DNA of 64,000 bases from Roseibium sp. Lineage in GTDB: Bacteria; Pseudomonadota; Alphaproteobacteria; Rhizobiales; Stappiaceae. Below the pieces are notes generated by a model. That model worked only from the letters and a program-made list of their open reading frames with translations. It made no database searches and was not told where the DNA came from. A program made the translations under genes and the position numbers. This document shows, piece by piece, positions 16,116-23,586 of the stretch (position 1 is its first letter; the number at the start of each line of letters is the position of its first letter). Location of the stretch: positions 1-64,000 of the forward strand of contig JAEPML010000010.1 in assembly GCA_017643925.1 (NCBI GenBank), given 5' to 3'.

Positions 16116-17243
16116 CTATCTCAGGTCGTTGAAGTCGCTGCCGACGTGCGACAGCATCAGCTCCAGCGGCTTGCCGGTTTCCTCCAGGGTCTGGAGAGCT
16201 GATTGCAGTTGCCTTTGCGCTTCCGGCTTCTCCCAGTCGTTTTCCCCGGCAACGATCACCAGGGAGACGAACGGGAAGTTGACCGGCGCAGCGGCAATTC
16301 CGTTGATGGATCCGCACGCCCAGACACGCGCTTGCGGTATGGCCTCGGCCAGGCTCAGCGCAGTTTCCCGGCCCTCGGCCAGGATCAGAGGTTGCGGTTC
16401 GGTTGAAAGCTCCGGCGGTTTGCCTTCCGGCCCGTGGCTGATCCGCATCACAGCGCCCTTGTTCGGGCACCTCATGAGGCGCGGGCTCCTGGGCTTGCCG
16501 TTCTTGGTTGCTGGCAACCTGGCCTTGTCCGGCGTTACCGGATCCAGAAAGGTCACATGATGATCGGCGAACTGGCCGTTGATCCACCGCATGGCGGATA
16601 CAATGGCCGGAAAACGCGGCCCTTCCTTCACCTTCAGAAATCGGCCCTTTGCCGGATCCCGTTGCCAGTCGGCCAACGTCCAGTATTCGCAGTCGGGCAG
16701 ATATCGAAAGGTGCTGGTGTCCAGGTGTTGGATCGCGTCCAGATCGATCCGGCGCGTTTCCATGTCGAACCGGCGCGCGTGGATCTCGGCAGGTGTTCCG
16801 GATCCCCAGGCCGCACCGGACAGGAACAGCTGCTCCGCATCGCGCCGCTTCGCGTCCTCCCGGCGCTTGGCGGCCTCGTCCTTCTTTTCCCGCTCCTGGA
16901 CGGCGCGTGCCTGGTTGCGCCGCCTGTCGTCCGCACTCATCCGCTGAAGGCCCAGGAAATCCTTGGCCAGTGCCAGCGCACCCTTGAAATCGGTATCGTG
17001 CAGATATTCGATCAGGCCCAGAATGTCGCTCTTGTCTCCGGAGCGAAAGTCCTTCCAGGAGCCCACGGCGCCCGTGAAATAAACATGCAGTTCGGGCGTC
17101 TTGTTCGGCCCGTCCAGCTTGGGATTTATGGAGTTCCAGGTCCGCCCGGTCCGCCGTCCGTCCGGCAACAGCCAGCGGCAAACATCCTCCAGCCGGTCGC
17201 ACAACAGCTGTTTGATCTCCTGGATCTCGGCCCGGTCACCCAT
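16116..17243 (-). CDS. Phage DNA primase with Toprim domain
   Basis: A 375-residue protein. The N-terminal domain (LPDGRRTGRTWNSINP, ELHVYFTGAVGSWKDFRSGDKSDILGLIEYL) is the primase zinc-free core found in phage and plasmid primases; residues 100 to 145 are a charged coiled stretch. The C-terminal Toprim domain has the metal-binding Glu in LILAEGRETALSLAEAI and the acidic strand VSLVIVAGENDW, ending SDFNDL. It would lay RNA primers for phage replication and partners with the downstream ATPase. It overlaps the preceding small gene by 8 bases. Confidence 0.8.
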   Translation of the reverse strand: MGDRAEIQEIKQLLCDRLEDVCRWLLPDGRRTGRTWNSINPKLDGPNKTPELHVYFTGAVGSWKDFRSGDKSDILGLIEYLHDTDFKGALALAKDFLGLQRMSADDRRRNQARAVQEREKKDEAAKRREDAKRRDAEQLFLSGAAWGSGTPAEIHARRFDMETRRIDLDAIQHLDTSTFRYLPDCEYWTLADWQRDPAKGRFLKVKEGPRFPAIVSAMRWINGQFADHHVTFLDPVTPDKARLPATKNGKPRSPRLMRCPNKGAVMRISHGPEGKPPELSTEPQPLILAEGRETALSLAEAIPQARVWACGSINGIAAAPVNFPFVSLVIVAGENDWEKPEAQRQLQSALQTLEETGKPLELMLSHVGSDFNDLR

Positions 17244-17460
17244 CAGCTTTCCCCGCCAGCTCCTGGAGCCGTTGCTTGATCCGAAAATTCAGGGTGTCTG
17301 CGGCGATCCGCGCGTTCTCCGGATCCGCCGCATTGTCATGAATGGCCTCGGCCATGACATCCGCTAGCACCCGGATTACAAGTTCTGTCGGCAGATGGGC
17401 CGTCAGCAGATTGACGGCCGCATAGACAACCACATCCTGTTTGTCGGTGACCTTGATCAT
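17236..17460 (-). CDS. Small phage protein, unknown function
   Basis: A 74-residue, mainly helical protein (VVYAAVNLLTAHLPTELVIRVLADVMAEAIHDNAADPENARIAADTLNFRI). It overlaps the ParB-like gene by 4 bases and the primase gene by 8 bases, so it is part of the replication operon. I recognise no family. Confidence 0.6.
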   Translation of the reverse strand: MIKVTDKQDVVVYAAVNLLTAHLPTELVIRVLADVMAEAIHDNAADPENARIAADTLNFRIKQRLQELAGKADG

Positions 17461-18257
17461 GGACGAGCTCCAATGTGGATGTGCCCTTTTTGAAGTCCCT
17501 TGTTGTAGAGTTCGCAGATCGTCTTCGCGATTGCCGTGGGCGCATCGCCTCCGGAGATCTTGCGAAGCGCTTCTGCGTTCCCTGACACGCAGTTTCGGTC
17601 GTTCTGCTCAAGCATCTTGAGCATGCGTTTTTCGTCAACGTGGTTGTTGTTTCGATGCAGCCGGGCAATCGCAACAATCACGGTGCCCTTGAGTGCCTTG
17701 CTATCGCTGGACCACCCCTGGCTCAGCACCCGGCAAGCAAAACCAACCGACGCATCGCCATAGGTATTGATGGCCCGGGTCACTGCCGTGACGGCATTCG
17801 TCTTGTTGTGCCCGTCACCACCGGCCGCCTGGACGACTTCGCAAGAGGCCGAGGCCAACACGTCGCGCACACGCAGGGCGATCTGGTCCCCTGCCTCAAG
17901 CCCGGCCCAATAGCGTTCAACCGGCGTGACAGCGGATCGGTTTATGTTGACGCCGAGGAAGGCCTCCGCCTCCTCTGCCATGCTTTCAACCGCGACAATG
18001 GTGGCCGGGACTTCGGACACACGGGAATGCTGCCTGGCGGCTTCGGCTCGATGCTGGCCATCATAGACCGTCAGCATGCCATCGGGATGCTCGTTCAGCA
18101 TGAGTGCGCCGAACTTTCTCCAGCAGAACTCTTTCAGGATTTGGGCGACACGTTTCGGCCGTAACTCGCGCTGATAGTTGTGATCAACGCGGATCTTTTC
18201 GACGGGCACCCACTCCAGGCGCGGCTTCGCACCCAGGCGTTCGTTCTCCAGGGTCAT
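17457..18257 (-). CDS. ParB/Srx-fold phage protein
   Basis: A 266-residue protein whose N-terminus carries the ParB/sulfiredoxin core: WVPVEKIRVDHNYQRELRPKRVAQILKEF, then LTVYDGQHRAEAARQ (the nucleotide-binding DGQHR motif) and VPATIV. The remaining residues are helical. Such solitary ParB-fold proteins in phages act as DNA-binding or CTP/ATP-binding regulators rather than partition proteins; no parA is nearby. The coupling to the primase genes suggests a part in replication or host takeover. Confidence 0.7.
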   Translation of the reverse strand: MTLENERLGAKPRLEWVPVEKIRVDHNYQRELRPKRVAQILKEFCWRKFGALMLNEHPDGMLTVYDGQHRAEAARQHSRVSEVPATIVAVESMAEEAEAFLGVNINRSAVTPVERYWAGLEAGDQIALRVRDVLASASCEVVQAAGGDGHNKTNAVTAVTRAINTYGDASVGFACRVLSQGWSSDSKALKGTVIVAIARLHRNNNHVDEKRMLKMLEQNDRNCVSGNAEALRKISGGDAPTAIAKTICELYNKGLQKGHIHIGARP

Positions 18258-18664
18258 TGGCCGCCTCCCGCATCATCGACAAGGGCAACCGCATCGACCG
18301 GTTTTGTCACCGCTGTCGCCCGGTCCAGTCGTTCGATTTCCGCGATAATGAGCGCCCCGGCCTTGACCAGATTGCGCCGTCTGTCACCCGGCCTGAACCA
18401 TCGAGGATCCCATCCGTGCGGCCAGGGCTCCGGCACATCAAAGGTCTCCTGCCCGCCGCCGCGCTGCCGAAGGCAAACGCTCTTGGTCCGCTCTGCCCTT
18501 GTGCCTTTCAGCAGATAGGCGGCCGCAGCCAGGGCCAATTCACCACTGACATGAGCGTCATCACCTTCAGGAGTAAAACATTCATCCGTTATCTGGCGGG
18601 CGCGTTCGTCCCCGAGCTCGGTGGACGTGTCGTAGACGGCATCAAACAAGACGTTGTCATTCAT
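18254..18664 (-). CDS. Phage protein with ERARQ...WPHGW...DLVKAGALIIAEIERLDR motif
   Basis: A 136-residue protein of a type widespread in phages: an N-terminal ERARQITDE..TPEGDDAH..GELALAAAAYL segment, a WPHGWDPRWFRPGD centre and an R-R-N-L-V-K-A-G-A-L-I-I-A-E-I-E-R-L-D-R ending. Its role is unknown in the cases I recall. It overlaps the genes on both sides by 4 bases. Confidence 0.65.
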   Translation of the reverse strand: MNDNVLFDAVYDTSTELGDERARQITDECFTPEGDDAHVSGELALAAAAYLLKGTRAERTKSVCLRQRGGGQETFDVPEPWPHGWDPRWFRPGDRRRNLVKAGALIIAEIERLDRATAVTKPVDAVALVDDAGGGQ

Positions 18665-18807
18665 GCCTCACCTCCCCGCTTCAGTTCCATCCGTTTCCAG
18701 CGGCGGAAGCGTTCCTGGGAGCCTTGGTGCGGGCGATATCGGGAGCGGCCGACCATCTTGTGATGGGTGTAAAGCGTCTTGCGCCGCCTAAGCGCGAAGA
18801 TATTCAT
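18661..18807 (-). CDS. 48-residue very basic phage protein
   Basis: A short ORF, MNIFALRRRKTLYTHHKMVG through KRMELKRGGEA, preceded by a full AGGAGG site 9 bases upstream that lies in the end of the preceding gene, and ending in an ATGA overlap with the next gene. About a third of its residues are Arg, Lys or His, so it probably binds nucleic acid. The perfect ribosome site and coupling argue it is real. Confidence 0.6.
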   Translation of the reverse strand: MNIFALRRRKTLYTHHKMVGRSRYRPHQGSQERFRRWKRMELKRGGEA

Positions 18808-18809
18808 TC

Positions 18810-19319
18810 CTAAAGCCCTCCTATGGCTGTTTCGACCAGTTGAAAAAGAGGTTCGTCATCAGGCTCGCAGGCTTCCTCGATGCGGTTCATGGCAAGGGAA
18901 ACGGCCGCATTCGTCAGGCCAGCAGCGGCGGCCAGCTGCGCCTGCGGAACACCGCAGAAGACATGCGCCAGGTAGAGCGCCTGGCCGCGAATGTCGGCCG
19001 CCTGTTTCCAGACAGGATCGAACGTCGCCCGGCGGCTTGGCTCCTGGGCCAGCACTTCCGAAACGGCAACGTTTTCGGCCTGGCACACTGCGACCAGGCA
19101 CAGGCGATAGATCAGCGAGGGCGTGTTGGGCTTTTCACCCCTGGCGTGACGGGCCAACGCGGTCTTGAGCTTGGCAATCGTGTCGCGTCGTGGCTCATGT
19201 TTGCGGCCGACCAGATCTGAATAATGAGAGGCGCTGATCCCAGCCATGGACGCGAGGCGTGACTGCGACAGGCTCAACTCCCGCCGCCGTTTTTCGATCT
19301 GCCAAACCGCGTCCGTCAT
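18810..19319 (-). CDS. XRE helix-turn-helix protein with DnaA-C-like domain
   Basis: A 169-residue protein with two DNA-binding parts. Residues 1 to 60 form an XRE-type HTH (LSLSQSRLASMAGISASHYSDLVGRKHEPRRDTIAKL). Residues about 105 to 150 (ADIRGQALYLAHVFCGVPQAQLAAAAGLTNAAVSLAMNRIEE) follow the pattern of the DnaA C-terminal domain: R..A.YL......S...IA...G...T.V..A...IE. Proteins of this build occur in rhizobial prophages. It could mark the phage origin or act as a regulator of the replication operon, where it is an early gene. Confidence 0.65.
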   Translation of the reverse strand: MTDAVWQIEKRRRELSLSQSRLASMAGISASHYSDLVGRKHEPRRDTIAKLKTALARHARGEKPNTPSLIYRLCLVAVCQAENVAVSEVLAQEPSRRATFDPVWKQAADIRGQALYLAHVFCGVPQAQLAAAAGLTNAAVSLAMNRIEEACEPDDEPLFQLVETAIGGL

Positions 19320-19624
19320 TCGGCCTTGCTCCCTTCAACGGTGACAAAGGCCTTTTGCGCCGCGACCACTTTCTTGAAGAGGTGAAGGGTTGCCGGTGCG
19401 TTTCCCTCCCGGCAGCACAGCGAAAGGATCCGGGTCCCCTTGTCCCAGGCTGCATTGGCAATGAAAACGCCAGTCCAGCCATAGTCCCGAGCCGCCTGGT
19501 TGACATCATCCAGCATCGACCGGTGGAAGTCGGTCGGATTGCCGTCGTCGGGCATCACGTCCGAGAGATTGATTTCTTCAGGGTGAGCCGAATAGTCCAG
19601 GCAGCTCATCAGGAGGTCGCTCAT
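19316..19624 (-). CDS. Phage early protein, unknown function
   Basis: A 102-residue protein with VNQAARDYGWTGVFIANAAWDKGTRILSLCCREGNAPATLHLFKKVVAAQKAF, an alpha/beta pattern I cannot assign. It overlaps the Cro-like gene upstream and the HTH gene downstream by 4 bases each. Confidence 0.6.
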   Translation of the reverse strand: MSDLLMSCLDYSAHPEEINLSDVMPDDGNPTDFHRSMLDDVNQAARDYGWTGVFIANAAWDKGTRILSLCCREGNAPATLHLFKKVVAAQKAFVTVEGSKAE

Positions 19625-19842
19625 TCAGCAGCCTCCAGGTTTTTCTGCAGACGCTTGTAGGCTTCCCAGAGCTGGTCTGGTTTGACGCTAGTTTTGACCT
19701 CAATCCGCCGCAAGTTCTTCACTGACGGATAACGCCAGCCGTAGATCCAGGACTTATAGACGCTCAAGCCGCAGCCCAACTTTTTGCTGAGTTCCTGCAT
19801 CTTGAGTTTGTTTTCTTTGCGATATTCTTCGAGAGGATGCAT
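19621..19842 (-). CDS. Cro-like helix-turn-helix protein
   Basis: A 73-residue protein with a single HTH (NKLKMQELSKKLGCGLSVYKSWIYGWRYPSVKNLRRIEVKTSV). It is the first gene of the leftward early operon, divergent from the repressor gene across the operator region, exactly where lambdoid-type phages keep cro or a second regulator. It probably binds the same operators and tips the lysis-lysogeny choice; that is inferred from position. Confidence 0.7.
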   Translation of the reverse strand: MHPLEEYRKENKLKMQELSKKLGCGLSVYKSWIYGWRYPSVKNLRRIEVKTSVKPDQLWEAYKRLQKNLEAAE

Positions 19843-19883
19843 GCAGGCCGATCTCCGGTCAGGTGATTTGCGGCTTGCATTTT

Positions 19884-19932
19884 GCCACCATTAGTGGCTT
19901 TTTAGTCAACTGTGAATGCCACTATTAGTAAC
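19884..19932 (-). promoter_or_regulatory. Leftward early promoter with two phage operators
   Basis: Two 15-bp operators match GCCACnnnnAGTrrC: GCCACCATTAGTGGC (19884-19898) and GCCACTATTAGTAAC (19918-19932). Between them, on the minus strand, is a TTGACT -35 box (19904-19909), 8 bases from one operator and 5 from the other, so a repressor bound at 19884-19898 would block the -10 region. The second operator also overlaps a weak TATTAG (19923-19928) that could be the -10 of the rightward repressor gene. Confidence 0.7.
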
Positions 19933-19955
19933 TTTTTCAACAGGCGAGAGTTTGT

Positions 19956-20303
19956 ATGCTTTGTCTCGCAATGAGTAATTACCCGCACAAAAACGCGCGG
20001 CACCCCGTTTACATCTGGGAATGGCGCAAGAAGCACGGCATGACTTCCGAAAGTCTGGCCGAGGCATCCGGCATTCAACGCTCATTACTCTCTCAACTGG
20101 AGACGGGCTCAAAGCGCGTCAACGTCGATCATTTGCTACTGCTGGCGAGGGTCTTCAACTGTCATCCTGGCGACTTGATGAGGTCACCCGAGGATGACTT
20201 CAGCGAACTAAGCAAATTGTTCGAAGGCATCCCGGAAACTGAGCGGGAAAAGGCATTGAAGCTACTTTCTGCCTTCAGCGAAGACAACTCAAAGAGCACT
20301 TAA
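19956..20303 (+). CDS. Phage CI-type repressor, XRE family
   Basis: A 115-residue protein with an N-terminal HTH (IWEWRKKHGMTSESLAEASGIQRSLLSQLETGSKRVNVDHLLLLARVFNCHPGDLM) and a short C-terminal helical tail (LSKLFEGIPETEREKALKLLSAF). There is no LexA-like self-cleavage domain, so induction would need another route, such as an antirepressor. GCGAGAG precedes the ATG by 5 bases; an ATG at 19971 is in frame. It faces away from the Cro-like gene over shared operators, and its stop codon lies inside the first 36-bp repeat. Confidence 0.75.
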   Translation: MLCLAMSNYPHKNARHPVYIWEWRKKHGMTSESLAEASGIQRSLLSQLETGSKRVNVDHLLLLARVFNCHPGDLMRSPEDDFSELSKLFEGIPETEREKALKLLSAFSEDNSKST

Positions 20304-20476
20304 CAAACCCATTCGGATTTCAATGCCCTGAGCACTTAAGAAATCCGGACGGGTTTTCTGCGTCTGCCCACTTAACAAATCCGAACGGGTTTTGCCGCGT
20401 TGCTCACTTAACAAATCCGAACGGGTTTTGCCTCGGTCTACACTTAAGAAATCCGAACGGGTTTTTTGGGCCAAAT
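20297..20476. repeat. Five exact-period 36-bp tandem repeats
   Basis: Units starting CACTTAA begin at 20297, 20333, 20369, 20405 and 20441, exactly 36 bases apart. Units 2 to 5 share CACTTAAnAAATCCGrACGG followed by GTTTT; about 11 bases then vary. Each unit contains the quasi-palindrome AAATCCGAACGGGTTT; in unit 1 it appears in the opposite sense (AAACCCATTCGGATTT). The first unit includes the repressor stop codon. Not a CRISPR array: the variable part is too short. Confidence 0.85.
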
Positions 20477-20620
20477 TTTGAAAAAACTTGCTCTCCCCAA
20501 TATGGCAAATAGCTATATCTCGATTTGTGAAACTAGCCGGACTTCTGGGATTTTTCCCACGAACCGGTCTGGGAAATTTCACAATATGTGACATTTTTCG
20601 TTTCGTAACCGAAACTAAAT

Positions 20621-20670
20621 GCCACTTTTGGTAACATTTTTTCTTGACAAAAAATGCCACCTATAGTGAC
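20621..20670 (+). promoter_or_regulatory. Rightward early promoter with two phage operators
   Basis: GCCACTTTTGGTAAC (20621-20635) and GCCACCTATAGTGAC (20656-20670) are the same operator type as at the leftward promoter. A TTGACA -35 box (20644-20649) lies between them, 8 bases after the first and 6 before the second, the same layout as at the leftward promoter. It should drive the integration-side operon from 20707. Confidence 0.7.
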
Positions 20671-20706
20671 ATTCGCTCCGTCACCAACTCGACGGAGAAT
20701 GGCACC

Positions 20707-21027
20707 ATGCCAAACACCCCTGTTCAGACGGCCCGGACAATGGATCTGGTGATCGGCCTGAAAGAGCTGGCGCAGGTATTGAGTACAACGCCTGAAAATC
20801 TCAAGCGAACCTGGCTGAAGCGGCACCAGCAGTACGGCATGCCGCGCAAGCATCCGGCCGGTTGGTTCTGGCCGCGCAAGTCCATTGATGTCTGGCTGAC
20901 AAGCCAGGCCTATGTCAGCGCCGACCCGGGCAATGACAATGACGGAGAGATCCCTGTCACGGTTCACGAAACCCGGGTTGCCGAACAGCGCGCTGCGCTT
21001 CACACGCTTCTGGGGGTGAGCAAATGA
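20707..21027 (+). CDS. Excisionase/AlpA-like DNA-binding protein
   Basis: A 106-residue protein and the first gene of the rightward operon, with GGAGA 8 bases before the ATG. LVIGLKELAQVLSTTPENLKRTWLKRHQQYGMPRKHPAGWFWPRKSIDVWLTSQA is a small winged-helix motif of the MerR/AlpA/Xis type: a helix-turn-helix, a G-W-F-W wing and a closing helix. It may be the recombination directionality factor or an early regulator. Repression by the CI-like protein through the upstream operators is expected. Confidence 0.6.
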   Translation: MPNTPVQTARTMDLVIGLKELAQVLSTTPENLKRTWLKRHQQYGMPRKHPAGWFWPRKSIDVWLTSQAYVSADPGNDNDGEIPVTVHETRVAEQRAALHTLLGVSK

Positions 21028-21317
21028 CCACTCTCCACGCGCTCGGCATCAACCCGTCCGATCTCATGAACGCGCAACAAGACCTGATCCTGATGCTGAA
21101 GGGCAATTCCTGCGCCTGGAAGGTTCCGCGCGGCTGGCGCACGAAGCGCCCGGGAAAGGACTTCCAACCCCGCACTGGGGAAAGTCTCATTCGCCAACAA
21201 CTTGCCAGTGTGCATTTTGGCAAGGGCTCCCCCCGACTGGTGCTGACCAGTGCAGGCGAGGAAATGGCAACAGCCATTGAGGCCGCGCGCCGATCCCGAA
21301 AAGGAAGGGCGGCATGA
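21024..21317 (+). CDS. Phage early protein, unknown function
   Basis: A 97-residue protein with basic middle section (WKVPRGWRTKRPGKDFQPRTGESLIRQQLASVHFGKGSPRLVLTSAGEEMATAIEAARRSRK). The second half looks like a small winged helix. It overlaps its neighbours by 4 bases on each side, so is in the rightward operon. Confidence 0.6.
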   Translation: MTTLHALGINPSDLMNAQQDLILMLKGNSCAWKVPRGWRTKRPGKDFQPRTGESLIRQQLASVHFGKGSPRLVLTSAGEEMATAIEAARRSRKGRAA

Positions 21318-21538
21318 AGAAGTCTCAGGACCCGCTCATTTTCGGACTGATTCAGGTTCGCCTCCGGGCACGGCAGAACGATCTGGCGTTTCCGAAAGAG
21401 GTCCTTGACCAGACCGGGCCGCTCCTGGCGGAAGCCGATCACAAGATCCGGGAAGCCCGTGCGCTCTACGGCCGGGTCAACGAGATCCATAAGGCCAACG
21501 AAGGCAAGCGCCTGGAAGGTCCGGAGAAAACGCAATGA
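21314..21538 (+). CDS. Small phage early protein, unknown function
   Basis: A 74-residue helical protein (LIFGLIQVRLRARQNDLAFPKEVLDQTGPLLAEADHKIREARALYGRVNEIHKANEG), likely a coiled coil in the second half. It overlaps the adjacent genes by 4 bases. No family recognised. Confidence 0.6.
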   Translation: MKKSQDPLIFGLIQVRLRARQNDLAFPKEVLDQTGPLLAEADHKIREARALYGRVNEIHKANEGKRLEGPEKTQ

Positions 21539-21801
21539 GTGATCTTTGGGGCGCATTGGATCCCGACAGGTTTCTGCTTCTGGCCTTGCTGGTCTGCGGC
21601 CTGGTCACCTTGCTGTTCGGCTTCACCGTCGCCCTGATGATTTGGGCTCTTGGCGGACTGAAGGCAGGAGCCGAAGCCGATTTGAAATCCCTGGATCCGG
21701 ACCCGTTTTGCGCGCCCGGCTCCCACGAAGGCTTGCGTGTTGGCCCTATCACGACACGCGCCCGGTTAAGCGAAACATCGCAACCGGGCACACCTCAATA
21801 A
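21535..21801 (+). CDS. Small phage membrane protein
   Basis: An 88-residue protein with one clear transmembrane helix (FLLLALLVCGLVTLLFGFTVALMIWALGG, about residues 13 to 41), then a polar tail. It ends the 4-base-overlap gene chain begun at 20707. Possible roles include superinfection exclusion or a lysis accessory, but nothing in the sequence decides. Confidence 0.55.
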   Translation: MSDLWGALDPDRFLLLALLVCGLVTLLFGFTVALMIWALGGLKAGAEADLKSLDPDPFCAPGSHEGLRVGPITTRARLSETSQPGTPQ

Positions 21802-21907
21802 CAACAACAAAATTTCCGGCGCTGCGCTGACCTCCATCACCGCAGCCGCCCACCTGGCCGGACGCCCGCCACTGGATCCGGCCCCTTCCATCCCACATCC
21901 TTTGCCT

Positions 21908-21944
21908 GGGCGGCCGCAAGTATCGAGTAGGCCGCCCGCTTTTT
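21908..21944 (+). terminator. Rho-independent terminator before the integrase module
   Basis: GGGCGGCC (21908-21915) and GGCCGCCC (21930-21937) form an 8-bp stem followed by GCTTTTT. It lies 12 bases before the next gene, so it would separate the rightward early operon from the integrase genes. Confidence 0.7.
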
Positions 21945-21956
21945 ATGGAGAGATGA

Positions 21957-22229
21957 ATGCAAGTCACCGTTGTTGACCGCGTTCTGCAGGATTTGCTTTG
22001 GGGCAACGGTTACCGGAGCATCAACCAGGTAATCCGCACCGTTGAAATCTCTGATCGCTGCCCCGTCTGCGGCGGCCCACGCGGCGAGCCTCGCCTCGTG
22101 CGCTACTGTGAAGATGACGAGTGGTACGATGTGAGCCGTTGGGAAAATCCCTGCGGACACCTCGACACATATGCGAACGTCCTTCAGGAAACTGCTACCA
22201 ATCAGGAGGGTCAGATCAATGAAACGTAA
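21957..22229 (+). CDS. Small Cys-rich protein upstream of integrase
   Basis: A 90-residue protein with a CPVCGG knuckle near residue 35 and a later C...C pair (YCEDDEW, NPCGHLDT), so probably binds one metal ion. GGAGAG precedes the ATG. Its end overlaps the integrase start. Function unknown; an Ogr/Delta-like or regulatory zinc-finger role is possible. Confidence 0.55.
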   Translation: MQVTVVDRVLQDLLWGNGYRSINQVIRTVEISDRCPVCGGPRGEPRLVRYCEDDEWYDVSRWENPCGHLDTYANVLQETATNQEGQINET

Positions 22230-23586
22230 GATCTCTATTCCGTTCGTCTCCTGGCGCGACGGCCGTCCGCGTTTCGAACCTGGCCCCAAGATGAGGGACC
22301 TTGGTTTCAGTGGCACAAGTTTGCGCCACCCGATGGGCGAGAAGATCGATCCGGCAAGCCTGGAAACCGGAACAAAAAACACCGGAGACTGGTTCGGACC
22401 GGGTGAAGCCATGGACTGGTCCGCCGCCTTTGCGAAGCGCATGGCCGAAGCTCAAAAGAAGGCGAAGGACACGGAAACGAAACGGCCCGCCAAGACCAAA
22501 CAGACCCGTGCACCGGCACTTCGCAAGACGCGCAAAAAAGGCCCCTATCCGCTCGGCCGGTTGATCGAAGACTGGAAACGATCGCCATCGTTCAGGGACG
22601 ACAAGGCCGAGAAGACCAGACGCGACTATGCCAGCAAGATGTCCGTCCTGGAGGAGGCCTATCCGGATGTCTGGGCGGCCGAGATCGACGCCTTGGACTA
22701 GCCGATCCTATTCAGCATCTATGAGGACATGCGCCGCAAGCGCGGGCTCCCGATGGCCAAGGGAACGATCCGCGTCCTGTCCTCGGCGATCTCCTGGGGC
22801 TTGCGCACCGGCAAGTTCGATTTGCTGAAGGTCAACCCGGCCAAGGACCTCGGCATGGCCACACCGGATCCCCGCGTCCGCTTTGCCTCCCGCCTGGAGC
22901 TGGATACCCTGATCGCGGTTGCGGATCATGTCGGCCGCCACGACATGGGCGACAGCTTTGTTGCCGCCGTCTGGTCCGGACAGCGCCAGGGCGACCGGCT
23001 CCACCTCCAGGAGCAGGAGGAGCTGAGGGACACGCTGATCTGCAAGCAGTCCAAGACAGGCGAGATCGTTCAGATCCCGATTGCCCCGCAGTTCCAGAGC
23101 AGGCGCGCGGCCGCCAGCTTCCGCAGGCAACAGGCGGGCGTGGTCAGCAACCAGCTGATCCTGTTCGAGAACCAGTGGAAGCCATTCAAGGCCGACAACT
23201 ACCGCCACCTGTTCGGCGACATTCGCCGCGTCGCAGTCAACGGCTTGTGGCGCGCGCCCGATGGCCAGCTGGTCTGCCCGGTCAATGATGGCTTTCGATA
23301 TCTGAAGAACGTCAAGGCCCGGGCGGTTTCCGGCACCTGCCTAGTGAAGCCCTGCCGCAGCCTGGCAGACTTCCAGGAAGCCGATTTCCGCGACACGGCC
23401 GTAACCTGGCTTGGCCTGGCGGGCGCGACCGTGCCGGAGATCTGCGCGGTCACCGGGCACTCCCCCCAGTCCGCCACCCAGGTATTGCGGCATTATCTTG
23501 CGATGCATCCCGAAATGGCAAAGTCGGCAATCTCCAAGATGGTTGCATGGTATGACGCCGATGGTGAAACGGAGATCAAAATTTAG
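22219..23586 (+). pseudogene. Tyrosine integrase with in-frame TAG
   Basis: A phage integrase of 455 sense codons interrupted at codon 161 by TAG (22699-22701). GGAGG lies 9 bases before the ATG at 22219. Up to the stop there is an arm-binding region and the start of the core-binding domain; after it the same frame continues with the rest (IYEDMRRKRGLPMAKGTIRVLSSAISWG) and the catalytic domain: SGQRQGDRLHL (first Arg), KTGEIVQIPI (Lys), FRDTAVTWLGLAGATVPEICAVTGHS (second Arg and the GH) and VLRHYLAMHP (nucleophile Tyr). The frame is otherwise intact, so the stop is recent, read through, or an error. A shorter product could start at ATG 22729 but would lack the N-terminal domain. Confidence 0.8.

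Noticed and set aside
16105..17202. Upstream extension of the basic phage protein to a 703-residue ORF
   Set aside because: This part is the antisense-free shadow of the primase gene in another frame: Arg/Gly/Pro/Ser rich with no motif, while the primase frame has clear Toprim motifs.
20297..20476. CRISPR array
   Set aside because: Conserved units are directly adjacent with only about 11 variable bases; no spacers of normal length and no cas genes.
20289..20660. A 123-codon minus-strand frame with 12-residue repeats through the 36-bp array
   Set aside because: It starts with GTG inside an operator, has no ribosome site, and the repeated part follows simply from a 36-base period being a multiple of three. 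Kept as a finding about the DNA repeat, not as a gene.
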